Source: Microcoleus sp. FACHB-672 (lineage in GTDB: Bacteria > Cyanobacteriota > Cyanobacteriia > Cyanobacteriales > Oscillatoriaceae). From it: DNA of 64,000 nt. The stretch is from assembly GCF_014695725.1 (NCBI RefSeq), contig NZ_JACJOU010000002.1:120691-184690 (forward strand), given 5' to 3'. Under the pieces are notes generated by a model, which was not told the origin of the DNA, searched no databases, and saw only the letters and a list, made by a program, of their open reading frames with translations. Shown piece after piece: positions 43,178 through 50,617 of the stretch; the stretch's first letter is position 1, and every line of letters starts with the position of its first letter. The position numbers and the translations under genes are program-made.

Positions 43178-43710
43178 TGCTTGTTAATAAAATGAACCCA
43201 GAACTTGCCGTCAGGAATGCAGGTTTCCCAAATCAAGTTATAGGAGTAGTGGAGAAAAGCGCCGGTTAAGTCGGTACGGTATCCGCTGGCAAACCATTCT
43301 CCATAGGGATCATGCACAATGAACCCACCATCGTCATAACCAACGATGACAATGATATGACCAAAAGAGGTGAAATAGCCATGTGTGACGCAGGGATTGC
43401 CACCGGCTAACCATTCTTTCACTTCCTCGATATTGCCATTGTCTTTGAAGTTATCGCAGCACCCATAAGCGCGAACAATCTTTGCTAAATCCTGGGGATC
43501 ATGCCGGCTTAAATTGTTATCAAGGGCATATTGATACAGTTCGTCCTCGAATTGCTCAAACCGAAAGTATCGGGAATTGCGCTCGGCTTTCAGGAATTCT
43601 AGACACATAGCCAGCGATGTAACATTGCATGAACCGCTGGGATTATGCCAGTTGTCGAGTTGAGATTTATAAGGAACATTTAGGTGGTAAAAAGAGGCGA
43701 GTGTTGTCAT
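43174..43710 (-). CDS. C39-like cysteine peptidase
   Basis: From ATG 43710 (MTTLASFYHLNVPYKSQLDNWHNPSGSCNVTSLAMCLEFL) the protein has 178 aa. The catalytic Cys is in SCNVTSLAM, the His in TSFGHIIVIVGYDDGG and the Asp in FIVHDPYGEW: the peptidase C39_2 pattern. There is no signal peptide or transporter fusion, so it probably acts in the cytosol. It is the first gene of the operon with the membrane protein, polymerase-like protein and HU-GYF. Confidence 0.8.
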   Translation of the reverse strand: MTTLASFYHLNVPYKSQLDNWHNPSGSCNVTSLAMCLEFLKAERNSRYFRFEQFEDELYQYALDNNLSRHDPQDLAKIVRAYGCCDNFKDNGNIEEVKEWLAGGNPCVTHGYFTSFGHIIVIVGYDDGGFIVHDPYGEWFASGYRTDLTGAFLHYSYNLIWETCIPDGKFWVHFINKQ

Positions 43711-43783
43711 ATTGGCTACCACAAAAACAGAGTTTAATTATAGCGGCTGTCGCCGATTGGCAATGATGTTTTTAACTTTTGTT

Positions 43784-44155
43784 ATGAATACCATTTCTTT
43801 TGTTGGCATCACCGGCACTATCCTAGAATCCTCTCCACATGGTAATTATCTGGTTGTTGAGCTTAGCAAGCGCATCACAATTTGCGGAACTTACAGCAAT
43901 CAATTCGATTGGGAGATATCACCAGAAGAACAGTCTGGCTTTGAAAGTTTTATTACCTACATCGGTTTGAATTCGTCGGCAGAGTTCGACAAAATCAAAG
44001 CCTGGGTAATCAAAGCCGGTGGATATTTCGATAAAAGTGGTGAGAAGCCACGCCCATCTAAGCGAGTTCGGCATTTTCCGCTTGAGATTAAAGTGAGGGG
44101 ATTGCCGGCTAAATCTGTTGCCAAACTAGCAAAGGCCCCAGATTGCTTGAGTTAG
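43784..44155 (+). CDS. hypothetical protein
   Basis: ATG 43784 (MNTISFVGITGTILESSPHGNYLVVELSKRITICGTY) gives 123 aa: an OB-like beta start followed by a basic helical C-terminus (RVRHFPLEIKVRGLPAKSVAKL). Earlier starts would overlap the divergent peptidase gene. Unrecognised. Confidence 0.5.
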   Translation: MNTISFVGITGTILESSPHGNYLVVELSKRITICGTYSNQFDWEISPEEQSGFESFITYIGLNSSAEFDKIKAWVIKAGGYFDKSGEKPRPSKRVRHFPLEIKVRGLPAKSVAKLAKAPDCLS

Positions 44156-44164
44156 TCTCTAGGA

Positions 44165-44205
44165 ATGCTATCGCATAAGGAAAGTGATGAGTTTAACCTT
44201 TTCTT
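44165..44205 (+). promoter_or_regulatory. GCTATCGC leader motif with start-codon hairpin, copy 4
   Basis: ATGCTATCGCATAAGGAAAG opens a short frame (MLSHKESDEFNLFL). CATAAGGAAAG pairs with CTTTTCTTATG, whose last three bases are the start codon of the next gene, so the hairpin would occlude initiation. Confidence 0.5.
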
Positions 44206-44544
44206 ATGATTAGCATTCCTTCCAAATCTGATAAACAACTCTCTCAGCTCAAAGACGCAGTCCGAATTCTCGCTTGGCAACAGTACAAGATTGATAATCA
44301 AGTCAAAGGTTTAGAAGCTTATGAGCTATTCGCTGAAGAGTGGAACGCTCATGAGATTCAAGACATGGATATGAAAGGACTCACAAAGCTAATTAAGAGC
44401 TTAGAGTACACAACATCTGAGTTGCTTCAAATCCGAAGTGAATATTACAAGCAGCGAAATCAAGCTGAAGGATTAGCTAGCATTCCAGTTTCTTCTTCAC
44501 AAACCATGTCTCCGCCGGCACCAACAGACGAACCAGAATTCTAG
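44206..44544 (+). CDS. hypothetical helical protein
   Basis: A 112-aa helical protein (QLSQLKDAVRILAWQQYKIDNQVKGLEAYELFAEEW...) with a Pro/Ser-rich tail. Its start codon lies in the 3' arm of the leader hairpin. Followed by two terminators. Unrecognised. Confidence 0.5.
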   Translation: MISIPSKSDKQLSQLKDAVRILAWQQYKIDNQVKGLEAYELFAEEWNAHEIQDMDMKGLTKLIKSLEYTTSELLQIRSEYYKQRNQAEGLASIPVSSSQTMSPPAPTDEPEF

Positions 44545-44562
44545 TTTTAGCCAAGTAAATAT

Positions 44563-44598
44563 AAAGCTTCAGTCTCTTTAGAGATTGGGGCTTTTTTT
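44563..44598 (+). terminator. intrinsic terminator
   Basis: AAGCTTCAGTCTC and GAGATTGGGGCTT pair around TTTA with two G.U or mismatched pairs, followed by seven T. Confidence 0.75.
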
Positions 44599-44617
44599 AT
44601 TACACCGACATCTAAAC

Positions 44618-44655
44618 AAACCTCTCACCCTCGCAAGCGAATCTGAGAGGTTTTC
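44618..44655 (+). terminator. second hairpin terminator
   Basis: AACCTCTCA and TGAGAGGTT pair, with an inner TCGC/GCGA stem, followed by TTTT. It may block read-through into the AlkB-like gene or serve transcription from the other direction. Confidence 0.65.
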
Positions 44656-44661
44656 TGTGGT

Positions 44662-44736
44662 GACTCATAGATAGCGCTACCGCGAAGAGAGTTTGAGTTT
44701 GAGCTTTCGTTGGGACTCATAGATAGCGCTATCACG
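44662..44736 (+). repeat. 23-bp direct repeat with TAGCGCTA palindromes
   Basis: GACTCATAGATAGCGCTA starts at 44662 and 44714, 52 bp apart; the 23-bp units differ at two positions. Each contains the palindrome TAGCGCTA. They lie directly upstream of the AlkB-like gene and probably serve as regulator sites; TAGCGCTA also occurs near 47213 and 47232. Confidence 0.55.
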
Positions 44737-44766
44737 GGAAGAAATTAGTTAGTTAGGATCAAAATC

Positions 44767-45567
44767 ATGTTCAAAATGATTAGGAAGATTAGTAAAGTCA
44801 GCGGAAATAATCTCGAAGAATTGAGAAATTGGTGTAGGAATCGCGTAAATGACATGACTCTTGATGTCAGTCGCTACGCACCAGGCCGGCGTAGACTCTG
44901 GCTATTCAACGAAATAAACTTAGCGAACGGTGATGTCAAAGCCGGTTATTTCGATAGCAGAATTTATCAGTTTAGCCAAAGAGTCTATCCCGGCTGTGAA
45001 GTTGGGTTGTTAACTTTTGGCGGCAAAGTCAATGGGATTCGTAGCACCGGCTTAATCGGTAAACATCGAGATCATGCGTATGCAAGCCCTCGCGCTGTGT
45101 TAGTAAATCTTGGCCGGTGCATTTTTGGCTATGGCGATAAACAATATCAACTCGAAGATGGAGACATCATCAAATTCAATTGTAAAGAGCTTCATAGTGT
45201 TGAGCAAATTCTAAGCAAAGAAAGATTTAGTTTAATCTTCTGGAAATTCAGTGACAATTTCAAGAGCGATTGGTGTGCAAAGTTTGATATCGATCCAACT
45301 CTAGAAGGATTGAGCTTTAGCGAAGGCATAATCAGCATGAGTGGAAGCGACGGTTGGGAGCCATTTAGCTGTGAATTGCCAGTCTGTCAGAATGGCGATC
45401 CCATCGATAAAGGCGTTTATCAGACGACTTTCTGTGACGAGTTTGAAGTCAAGAAAATCTATCGCCATATAACAAAGCGAGTCGTTCACAAATTCAGCAT
45501 CACCGGCATCAGCGAATATGGTGAAGATGAAATCGAAGTCAATGAGTTTGTGAAAAGAATTAGGTAA
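44767..45567 (+). CDS. AlkB-like 2-oxoglutarate/Fe(II) dioxygenase
   Basis: The 266-aa protein contains LIGKHRDHAYASPRAVLVNLGRCIFGYG, in which HRD is the HxD iron pair near residue 98. LEDGDIIKFNCKELHSVEQI supplies the distal His near 140 and ERFSLIFWKF the 2-oxoglutarate-binding Arg near 151. This is the AlkB/2OG-oxygenase core. The C-terminal 100 residues are extra and unassigned. The substrate may be DNA, RNA or protein; methyltransferase and DUF5131 genes lie downstream. Confidence 0.65.
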   Translation: MFKMIRKISKVSGNNLEELRNWCRNRVNDMTLDVSRYAPGRRRLWLFNEINLANGDVKAGYFDSRIYQFSQRVYPGCEVGLLTFGGKVNGIRSTGLIGKHRDHAYASPRAVLVNLGRCIFGYGDKQYQLEDGDIIKFNCKELHSVEQILSKERFSLIFWKFSDNFKSDWCAKFDIDPTLEGLSFSEGIISMSGSDGWEPFSCELPVCQNGDPIDKGVYQTTFCDEFEVKKIYRHITKRVVHKFSITGISEYGEDEIEVNEFVKRIR

Positions 45568-45573
45568 GTCGAG

Positions 45574-45602
45574 AAGATCCTAGGTTTCTAGGATCTTTTT
45601 TC
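45574..45602 (+). terminator. intrinsic terminator
   Basis: A perfect 10-bp stem, AAGATCCTAG-GTTT-CTAGGATCTT, followed by T residues, ends the AlkB-like transcript. Confidence 0.9.
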
Positions 45603-45696
45603 GCTTTGAATTCAAGATTAAGCAAAAGCTAGGGACTTGCTAACAAAATCTAGGAAGTTCTCTAACAAAACTTAGAGTCTTTTCTAATCGGCACGG

Positions 45697-45737
45697 ATGC
45701 TATCGCTTATTGAGCTTGGTGTTTTTTCACGAGGCTT
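45697..45737 (+). promoter_or_regulatory. MLSL leader motif, copy 5
   Basis: ATGCTATCGCTTATTGAG (MLSLIELG...) lies 41 bp before the start of the 42-aa gene. CTTGGTG and CACGAGG can form a weak hairpin around TTTTTT just before the downstream ATG. Confidence 0.4.
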
Positions 45738-45866
45738 ATGTACTACATCAGACAATGGGTTGAAGTTGCCGGTGTTCCCTGTCCCGAATATGCTTGGGAA
45801 CCAGAATATGCAGAGAATATCGAGCAAGAAACGGCATATTCCATAGATGAATCTGAAGAATTTTAA
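45738..45866 (+). CDS. 42-aa acidic small protein
   Basis: ATG 45738 encodes MYYIRQWVEVAGVPCPEYAWEPEYAENIEQ... ending SIDESEEF. Very acidic; similar in character to the 37-aa gene at 35168. Unrecognised, but bounded by a leader motif and preceded by AGGC. Confidence 0.5.
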   Translation: MYYIRQWVEVAGVPCPEYAWEPEYAENIEQETAYSIDESEEF

Positions 45867-45932
45867 CTAGCTAACCAAGAGATGAGCAAGTCAATAAATT
45901 GCTCATCTCCATGAACTTAACCAAAAACGAAA

Positions 45933-46094
45933 ATGCTTGAACTCATTGAAGAAATGACAGAAAGACTGGAAAATCTCAAAGCAGAAATTGAGGAAATTCT
46001 CATGGATGCCGACATGAATAATTTTCTCACTCAAGAAGCAATGGATAAGTTGCAAGAAGCTGTACACGCGATTGAAACATTCTTGGAGGATTAA
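45933..46094 (+). CDS. 53-aa helical small protein
   Basis: ATG 45933 encodes MLELIEEMTERLENLKAEIEEILMDADMNNF..., two short acidic helices with heptad spacing. It ends 2 bp before the SLOG gene start, so the two are probably translated together. Confidence 0.55.
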   Translation: MLELIEEMTERLENLKAEIEEILMDADMNNFLTQEAMDKLQEAVHAIETFLED

Positions 46095-46096
46095 TC

Positions 46097-46606
46097 ATGA
46101 AAGCATTCTTCACTGGCCACCGATGGATTGATGATAACTGGCGGAAAGAAATTAACAAATTGATTGACTATGCGCTAAGCCGAGGTGTTAAACACTTTTA
46201 TTCAGGCATGGCGCTTGGTACTGATTTGCTAGCAGCAGAGTGTTTAATCCGAAGAAATCTAGACTGGACAGCGGTGATTCCTTGTCGCAATCAAGATGAA
46301 CTTTGGAAACTGAAAGAGCGCAACCGATATGCCAGAGTTCTCAAGACGAATCCTAAACAAATCATTCTCTATGACTATTACAGTCCTGGTGTGATGCAAG
46401 CGAGAAATCTATGGATGATAAAACGTTCAGATTTGTGTCTTTCAATTTATACCGGCAAGCAATCTGGCGGGACAGCAATGACTGTGCAAACTGCTGCTGC
46501 GCGAGGCATTCCAGTTGTCAACATTAATCCGCTAAATCATGATTTCTGCTTGTTTCAAAGCCGGTATCAGCAGCTAAGTCTGTTTGAGTTTGATTTTTAC
46601 GAATAA
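46097..46606 (+). CDS. SLOG-fold (YpsA/DUF1273-like) protein
   Basis: The 169-aa protein starts MKAFFTGHRWIDDNWRKEI and has HFYSGMALGTDLLAAE near residue 35 and LSIYTGKQSGGTAMTVQTAAARGIPVVNI near 115. This is the pattern of YpsA-type SLOG proteins, which bind nucleotides or nucleotide-derived ligands and act as sensors in conflict systems. It lies between small unknown genes. Confidence 0.75.
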   Translation: MKAFFTGHRWIDDNWRKEINKLIDYALSRGVKHFYSGMALGTDLLAAECLIRRNLDWTAVIPCRNQDELWKLKERNRYARVLKTNPKQIILYDYYSPGVMQARNLWMIKRSDLCLSIYTGKQSGGTAMTVQTAAARGIPVVNINPLNHDFCLFQSRYQQLSLFEFDFYE

Positions 46607-46629
46607 TTAATCAATTGAGTTTGTTCTGA

Positions 46630-46668
46630 CGCTATCGCCTCTGGGTTTTGCTTTTCCCAAGAGGCGAT
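46630..46668 (+). promoter_or_regulatory. GCTATCGC leader hairpin, copy 6
   Basis: CGCTATCGCCTCTGGG is followed by TTTTGCTTTT and CCCAAGAGGCGATATG: an 11-13 bp stem whose base abuts the ATG of the next gene (46669). The strongest hairpin of the set. It lacks the MLSL peptide frame because ATG is ACG here. Confidence 0.65.
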
Positions 46669-46995
46669 ATGCAAAATTCATCACACTTTGATTGGATGAT
46701 TAAAACCAACTTTCCTGAAGCGGATTTCTGGCTGATCAATAAAGGCAGTTTGGAAAGTTTGGGCCAGCCTATCAAAGAGTTTCAACCTTATTACACCGGC
46801 TTGAAATGCCCAGCACTCATTCTTCCTGACTACGGTTATTATCTGTGCCTTTATTTCCACTCTATTGGTGTGTGGAGAAGGTTAGGCGTAGGCAGCACCA
46901 ATCTTACTAATCTCAGAATCTCTGATGTGAAAGATGTTTTCAAAGACATATCTCGTCAACATCGAGAAGCAAAACAACATATCCAACTGAGGTAA
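46669..46995 (+). CDS. hypothetical protein
   Basis: ATG 46669 at the foot of a hairpin gives 108 aa (MQNSSHFDWMIKTNFPEADFWLINKGSLESLGQ...). Compact, aromatic-rich, no membrane segment. An upstream in-frame start at 46648 would lie inside the hairpin. Unrecognised. Confidence 0.55.
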   Translation: MQNSSHFDWMIKTNFPEADFWLINKGSLESLGQPIKEFQPYYTGLKCPALILPDYGYYLCLYFHSIGVWRRLGVGSTNLTNLRISDVKDVFKDISRQHREAKQHIQLR

Positions 46996-46998
46996 TTG

Positions 46999-47196
46999 AT
47001 GAAAAAGAAAATCTCAATCATTCATTCACGCGTTGCTGAACTAGCTAAGGAAGTTACAAAAGCTAATTTGGCTGAGTGTGAATACATAAAAGATGAAGAT
47101 TCTTATGTTATTCGCAAGCAAGGAGAACTCGTTGAGCGCAAAGTTTCTACCGTTGCTGCCGGGGCTATTTTCCTTCAACTTCTGGGTCGAGTCTAG
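46999..47196 (+). CDS. small basic hypothetical protein
   Basis: The 65-aa protein (MKKKISIIHSRVAELAKEVTKANLAECEYIKDEDSYVIRKQGELVERKVSTVAAGAIFLQLLGRV) starts directly after the previous gene. Possibly a helical DNA-binding or membrane-tipped peptide; no family. Confidence 0.45.
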   Translation: MKKKISIIHSRVAELAKEVTKANLAECEYIKDEDSYVIRKQGELVERKVSTVAAGAIFLQLLGRV

Positions 47197-47315
47197 AAGC
47201 ATAGCAACCATAGCGCTACTCCCAAATAGAAACAGCATGAATAGCGCTACTTTTGCTATCCATGCTGTCGCTTTGTGATGTCGGGTCAACCTTTTCTTAC
47301 CTTACTAATTTTACC

Positions 47316-47591
47316 ATGCAACTCAAAGTCAAGACCAAAGAAATTCCAGAATGGTTACAAAAATTCTGTGTTTTAGATACTGAAGCCATCATAGAAATTT
47401 TGCAAAAGAAGCAATTCTGTGATTGTGACCGAATGCCCACTCATGAAGTCAAATATGCTCTAGCCCAATGGTTCAAATCATTGGTTGATAGCATTGAAGC
47501 CGATCCGGATTGGTTCATCAATGCTCATTGTTCTAAGCAATTCATCCAGCATCTTCCAGAGCCTTTCGACTTAGAAGAACTTGACGAATAA
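47316..47591 (+). CDS. hypothetical protein
   Basis: ATG 47316 (MQLKVKTKEIPEWLQKFCVLDTEAIIEILQKKQFCDCDRMPTHEVKYALAQWF...) gives 91 aa, acidic C-terminus. An earlier in-frame start at 47253 lacks a ribosome-binding site. Unrecognised. Confidence 0.45.
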   Translation: MQLKVKTKEIPEWLQKFCVLDTEAIIEILQKKQFCDCDRMPTHEVKYALAQWFKSLVDSIEADPDWFINAHCSKQFIQHLPEPFDLEELDE

Positions 47592-47654
47592 GCAAAAAAT
47601 TGGGGGGATGTCTGTGTTCATTCCCCCAACGGGCAACCTACAGGATATTTTCTC

Positions 47655-48116
47655 ATGATACAACAGCGACAACAATTCCAAGCGCTCAAGAAGCTTTCAT
47701 TGTACAGAAGGCAAATGGACAGGTGGCATTCTAAGGCTGAAGAAATTATGCCAGAAGCAATTTGTGAAGCCTTAGATATTTGCTCTAATCCCAGCAAATC
47801 TAACAAGGTAGTTTTCCGAGATGCTGACTCTAGAATTGTTCTGGTGTTTCGCCGGCAATTCTCGGAAACGCCAAAGCTTGAGCGAATTAAGCAGGATATT
47901 CTTGTCGAAACTCAACGACTTGCCGAAGAGAATGCTGAACAAATTTCTGAACTGAATAGCACAATAGCAAAACTCAAGGAAGAGATTGAAAGTCTAGAAG
48001 CAAAACGCGATAACTTGCTATCCTCTCGCTATCTTTCTCGACTGAGAAGAGAGCTAAAAATAGCGAATGAAGAGAGCATTCTTTTCACGCCAAGTCTGTC
48101 AGTTTTCTTGGAGTAA
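47655..48116 (+). CDS. coiled-coil hypothetical protein
   Basis: The 153-aa protein has a helical N-terminus (QALKKLSLYRRQMDRWHSKAEEIMPEAICEAL), a short beta part (VVFRDADSRIVLVFRRQFSETP) and a coiled coil at about residues 85-130. Unrecognised; an adaptor or structural role is possible. A leader motif follows it. Confidence 0.5.
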   Translation: MIQQRQQFQALKKLSLYRRQMDRWHSKAEEIMPEAICEALDICSNPSKSNKVVFRDADSRIVLVFRRQFSETPKLERIKQDILVETQRLAEENAEQISELNSTIAKLKEEIESLEAKRDNLLSSRYLSRLRRELKIANEESILFTPSLSVFLE

Positions 48117-48126
48117 AATGTAATTA

Positions 48127-48174
48127 ATGCTTTCGCTTCAAGACTTTGATTCTCAACAAAATCTGAAACTTTAA
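48127..48174 (+). promoter_or_regulatory. MLSLxDFD leader motif, copy 7 (complete 15-aa leader peptide)
   Basis: ATGCTTTCGCTTCAAGAC opens a closed frame MLSLQDFDSQQNLKL ending 20 bp before the next start. CTTTCG in the motif can pair with CGAAAG immediately before that ATG (48194). Confidence 0.5.
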
Positions 48175-48193
48175 CCTCAAACCAAAACGAAAG

Positions 48194-48931
48194 ATGAACG
48201 TAATTACTCAAGATTGGTTTGCATTCCGCATTCCTGAAATTCCCGCACGCTATCGAGCAAATTGTTCTAAAGAATGGGGCTGCTTTGTCACCGGCGAAAC
48301 CAGTAAGATGACTTGTTCTCAAGCAGAGAAAGCCGGTTTCACTCGCGGCAATTTTGTCGAGATGGCACTTTGCTGGGTTGATAATAAGGTTCTAACATTT
48401 GAGCCGCATTACATCAACGAATCATTCACGGAAATTTGGGGAATTCCGGTTGCCGGTGAAATGAAAAGCAACTTTCATGAGAAATGTTCAGAGCTTTCAA
48501 CATTTCTGATTCACCGGCAATCGAAAGACAAGATGAACGGATTGATTGAAGTGTTTGGGCGAGAAGCCTTCAATCAGTGGGTTTCTGAAGGCATGAAAGG
48601 TGATGCTCATGACTATGCCATTCAGAAAGCCGCTGAGATTTATTTCAGTAACATTTTCCGCTTTGAAATGGTACAGACGGAAGGCGGTTACGGGGCTTAT
48701 TTCTATGTCCAAGCGACTTATCGCAAGGCAAGTGACAATGAATTTGAGCAAGCTGCGCTCAAAGCAGCCAAGCAAATTTATGAAGGACAAATTGCGGGAT
48801 TAGGTTACTGTACAGATCCGCGTTTGGAAGATAATCAGGCTTCTTGTCAGGCAGCATTGGCTTCTCCAGATGAAGCAACCGCACAACTGCCGGCAGCCAA
48901 ACCTGCCAAGTTGTTAAAGCCAAAAGCTTAA
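48194..48931 (+). CDS. hypothetical protein
   Basis: The 245-aa protein (MNVITQDWFAFRIPEIPARYRANCSKEWGCFVTGETSKMTCSQAEKAGFTRGNF...) has a globular, mixed alpha/beta N-terminal part, a helical middle and an Ala/Pro/Lys-rich tail. I do not recognise the family. Closed by a terminator. Confidence 0.5.
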   Translation: MNVITQDWFAFRIPEIPARYRANCSKEWGCFVTGETSKMTCSQAEKAGFTRGNFVEMALCWVDNKVLTFEPHYINESFTEIWGIPVAGEMKSNFHEKCSELSTFLIHRQSKDKMNGLIEVFGREAFNQWVSEGMKGDAHDYAIQKAAEIYFSNIFRFEMVQTEGGYGAYFYVQATYRKASDNEFEQAALKAAKQIYEGQIAGLGYCTDPRLEDNQASCQAALASPDEATAQLPAAKPAKLLKPKA

Positions 48932-48940
48932 TTTTCACAG

Positions 48941-48968
48941 AGTCGGGAGCAATCCCGGCTCATTTTTT
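48941..48968 (+). terminator. intrinsic terminator
   Basis: AGTCGGGA-GCAA-TCCCGGCT with seven T after it. It lies 22 bp before the DUF5131 start, so it may also act as an attenuator. Confidence 0.75.
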
Positions 48969-48989
48969 TACCTACAGGAGACAAATAAC

Positions 48990-49832
48990 ATGACTAACAT
49001 TGAGTGGACAGATAGAACCTGGAATTCAATTGTTGGATGTAGCAGGATTTCTGCCGGTTGCCGTAACTGCTATGCGGCAGATGCGGCAAAGTCTGCGAGA
49101 TTGCAGCAGTTTCCTCAGTATCAAGAAGTCAAGGAGTGGAACGGAAAAACTACATTCGTAGAATCCCAATTGTTAAAGCCTCTTAGCTGGAAGCAGCCTC
49201 AGAAAATATTTACTTGCAGCATGAGCGACTTGTTTCACGAAAATAATCAGTTTAATTGGATTGATCAAATACTTGGAATTATGGCACTTTCTGAACGGCA
49301 CACTTTCCAAGTATTAACTAAGCGCCTTCACCAAATGCTGATGTACTTTGACTATCAGCAGGAGTTTGTGAATTGGGTTCAATTCAATCAATTAAGATGT
49401 GCCATTAATTTGCGTCGCAAAATGCCGCTATCAAATGTTTGGTTCGGAGTCAGTGTTGAGAATCAAGAAGCCGCTAATGAGCGCATTCCACTTTTAAGGG
49501 AAGCACCGGCAGCCCTGCGATTTCTGAGCTGTGAGCCTTTATTAGAGGAAGTGAAACTAGATTTAACCGGCATTGATTGGGTAATTGTCGGTGGTGAGTC
49601 TGGAGATAAGGCACGAGTTTGCCATATTGATTGGATTCGCTCAATTGTTCACCAGTGCAAGGCTGCCGGTGTGCCGATGTTTGTCAAGCAACTGGGTCGC
49701 CGATCTATTGCTTCTAATCTTTATATTGATGGGGTGGCTTCAACGTATTATCACTTCAAGACAAAAGACCGTAAGGGAGGAAATATGGAGGAATTTCCTG
49801 AAGACTTGAAAATTAGAGAATTTCCTCAATGA
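48990..49832 (+). CDS. phage Gp37/Gp68 family (DUF5131) protein
   Basis: The 280-aa protein starts MTNIEWTDRTWNSIVGCSRISAGCRNCYA; the CxxxxxxCxxCY cluster resembles a radical-SAM iron-sulfur site. Other conserved blocks are IFTCSMSDLFHE, FQVLTKRLHQM, NVWFGVSVENQEAANERIPLL and DWVIVGGESGDKAR. The family is widespread in phages and mobile elements, with unproven activity. It overlaps the methyltransferase gene by 4 bp, suggesting a joint nucleic-acid modification role. Confidence 0.85.
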   Translation: MTNIEWTDRTWNSIVGCSRISAGCRNCYAADAAKSARLQQFPQYQEVKEWNGKTTFVESQLLKPLSWKQPQKIFTCSMSDLFHENNQFNWIDQILGIMALSERHTFQVLTKRLHQMLMYFDYQQEFVNWVQFNQLRCAINLRRKMPLSNVWFGVSVENQEAANERIPLLREAPAALRFLSCEPLLEEVKLDLTGIDWVIVGGESGDKARVCHIDWIRSIVHQCKAAGVPMFVKQLGRRSIASNLYIDGVASTYYHFKTKDRKGGNMEEFPEDLKIREFPQ

Positions 49833-50497
49833 ATCTAAAGATTCTTGACCTTTTTTGTGGGGCCGGTGGCGCAGCTGCCGGCTATTTTCAAGGCTTCTCT
49901 GAGGCCGGTTTCAGTGTAGACATTACTGGGGTTGACATTAATCACCAGCCCCGCTATCCCTTCAACTGCTGTCAGGGAGACGCGTTAGAATTCTTCGATA
50001 GACACGGGCATGAATTTAACTTTCTTCATGCGAGTCCGCCCTGCCAGAAGCACAGCGTACTCAAGGCAGTCGCGGGGAAAGAATACCCTTGTTTTATCGA
50101 AGCAACGAGAGGCCGGTTTAAGGCTTCAGGAAAGCCTTACTGCATTGAAAATGTTGTCGGTGCGCCTCTGGAATTTCCTATTACGTTGTGCGGGTTAAAC
50201 TTTGGAATTCCCATGCACGGACATCGATTGTTTGAATGCCGGCCTATTATTCTCTCGCCGCCACGGTGTCAGACAAATTTAAAAACTCAGAAGTGTGGCA
50301 GGAAGCCAGAGGAAACAAGACTTTTGGCTAGGCCGGCTGGTCACTTCGCAGGATTAGCAATCTATCGGCAAGCGATGGGGGTTCCTTGGATGAGCCAGAG
50401 TGAAATAGCTCAATGTATTCCACCGGCATTCACACGCTGGATTGCCGGTCAAATGTTAAATCAATTGAGCAATTGTGATATTTACAATCGTTTATGA
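49829..50497 (+). CDS. DNA cytosine methyltransferase-like protein
   Basis: The 222-aa protein has the SAM motif LKILDLFCGAGGAAAGYFQGFSEAG at its start, an acidic DITGVDIN strand, and the catalytic ASPPCQ near residue 73, followed by IENVVGAP (ENV motif). The size is small for a C5 methyltransferase and the target-recognition region is short. It is likely a phage-type orphan methyltransferase or a related deoxycytidine-modifying enzyme. No restriction partner is adjacent. Confidence 0.75.
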   Translation: MNLKILDLFCGAGGAAAGYFQGFSEAGFSVDITGVDINHQPRYPFNCCQGDALEFFDRHGHEFNFLHASPPCQKHSVLKAVAGKEYPCFIEATRGRFKASGKPYCIENVVGAPLEFPITLCGLNFGIPMHGHRLFECRPIILSPPRCQTNLKTQKCGRKPEETRLLARPAGHFAGLAIYRQAMGVPWMSQSEIAQCIPPAFTRWIAGQMLNQLSNCDIYNRL

Positions 50498-50617
50498 ATA
50501 AAAGTATTATTTATATTGATTGGTTGAGATTGCTCACTTTTCAGATGAGATAATTGCTGGAGACTGAATTTTTTTAGCAAGGCTAAACCAGCGTTTCAAA
50601 TCCTTGATTGCTAACTA

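Larger units (their letters stand above)
27562..50497. mobile_element. integrated plasmid- or phage-like element next to tRNA-Val
   Basis: The block begins with an integrase and excisionase-like gene after the tRNA. It is filled with plasmid/phage-type genes: KfrA-like, Xre and RHH regulators, DUF6876, ASCH, Gp37/Gp68 and a methyltransferase. Genes are short, overlapping and mostly unknown. The right end is set at the last such gene before msrA. No second copy of the tRNA 3' end was found, so the boundary is provisional and the element may reach beyond the window. No virion structural genes were recognised. Confidence 0.55.

Noticed and set aside
27562..50497. Complete prophage
   Set aside because: No capsid, portal, terminase, tail or lysis gene could be recognised.
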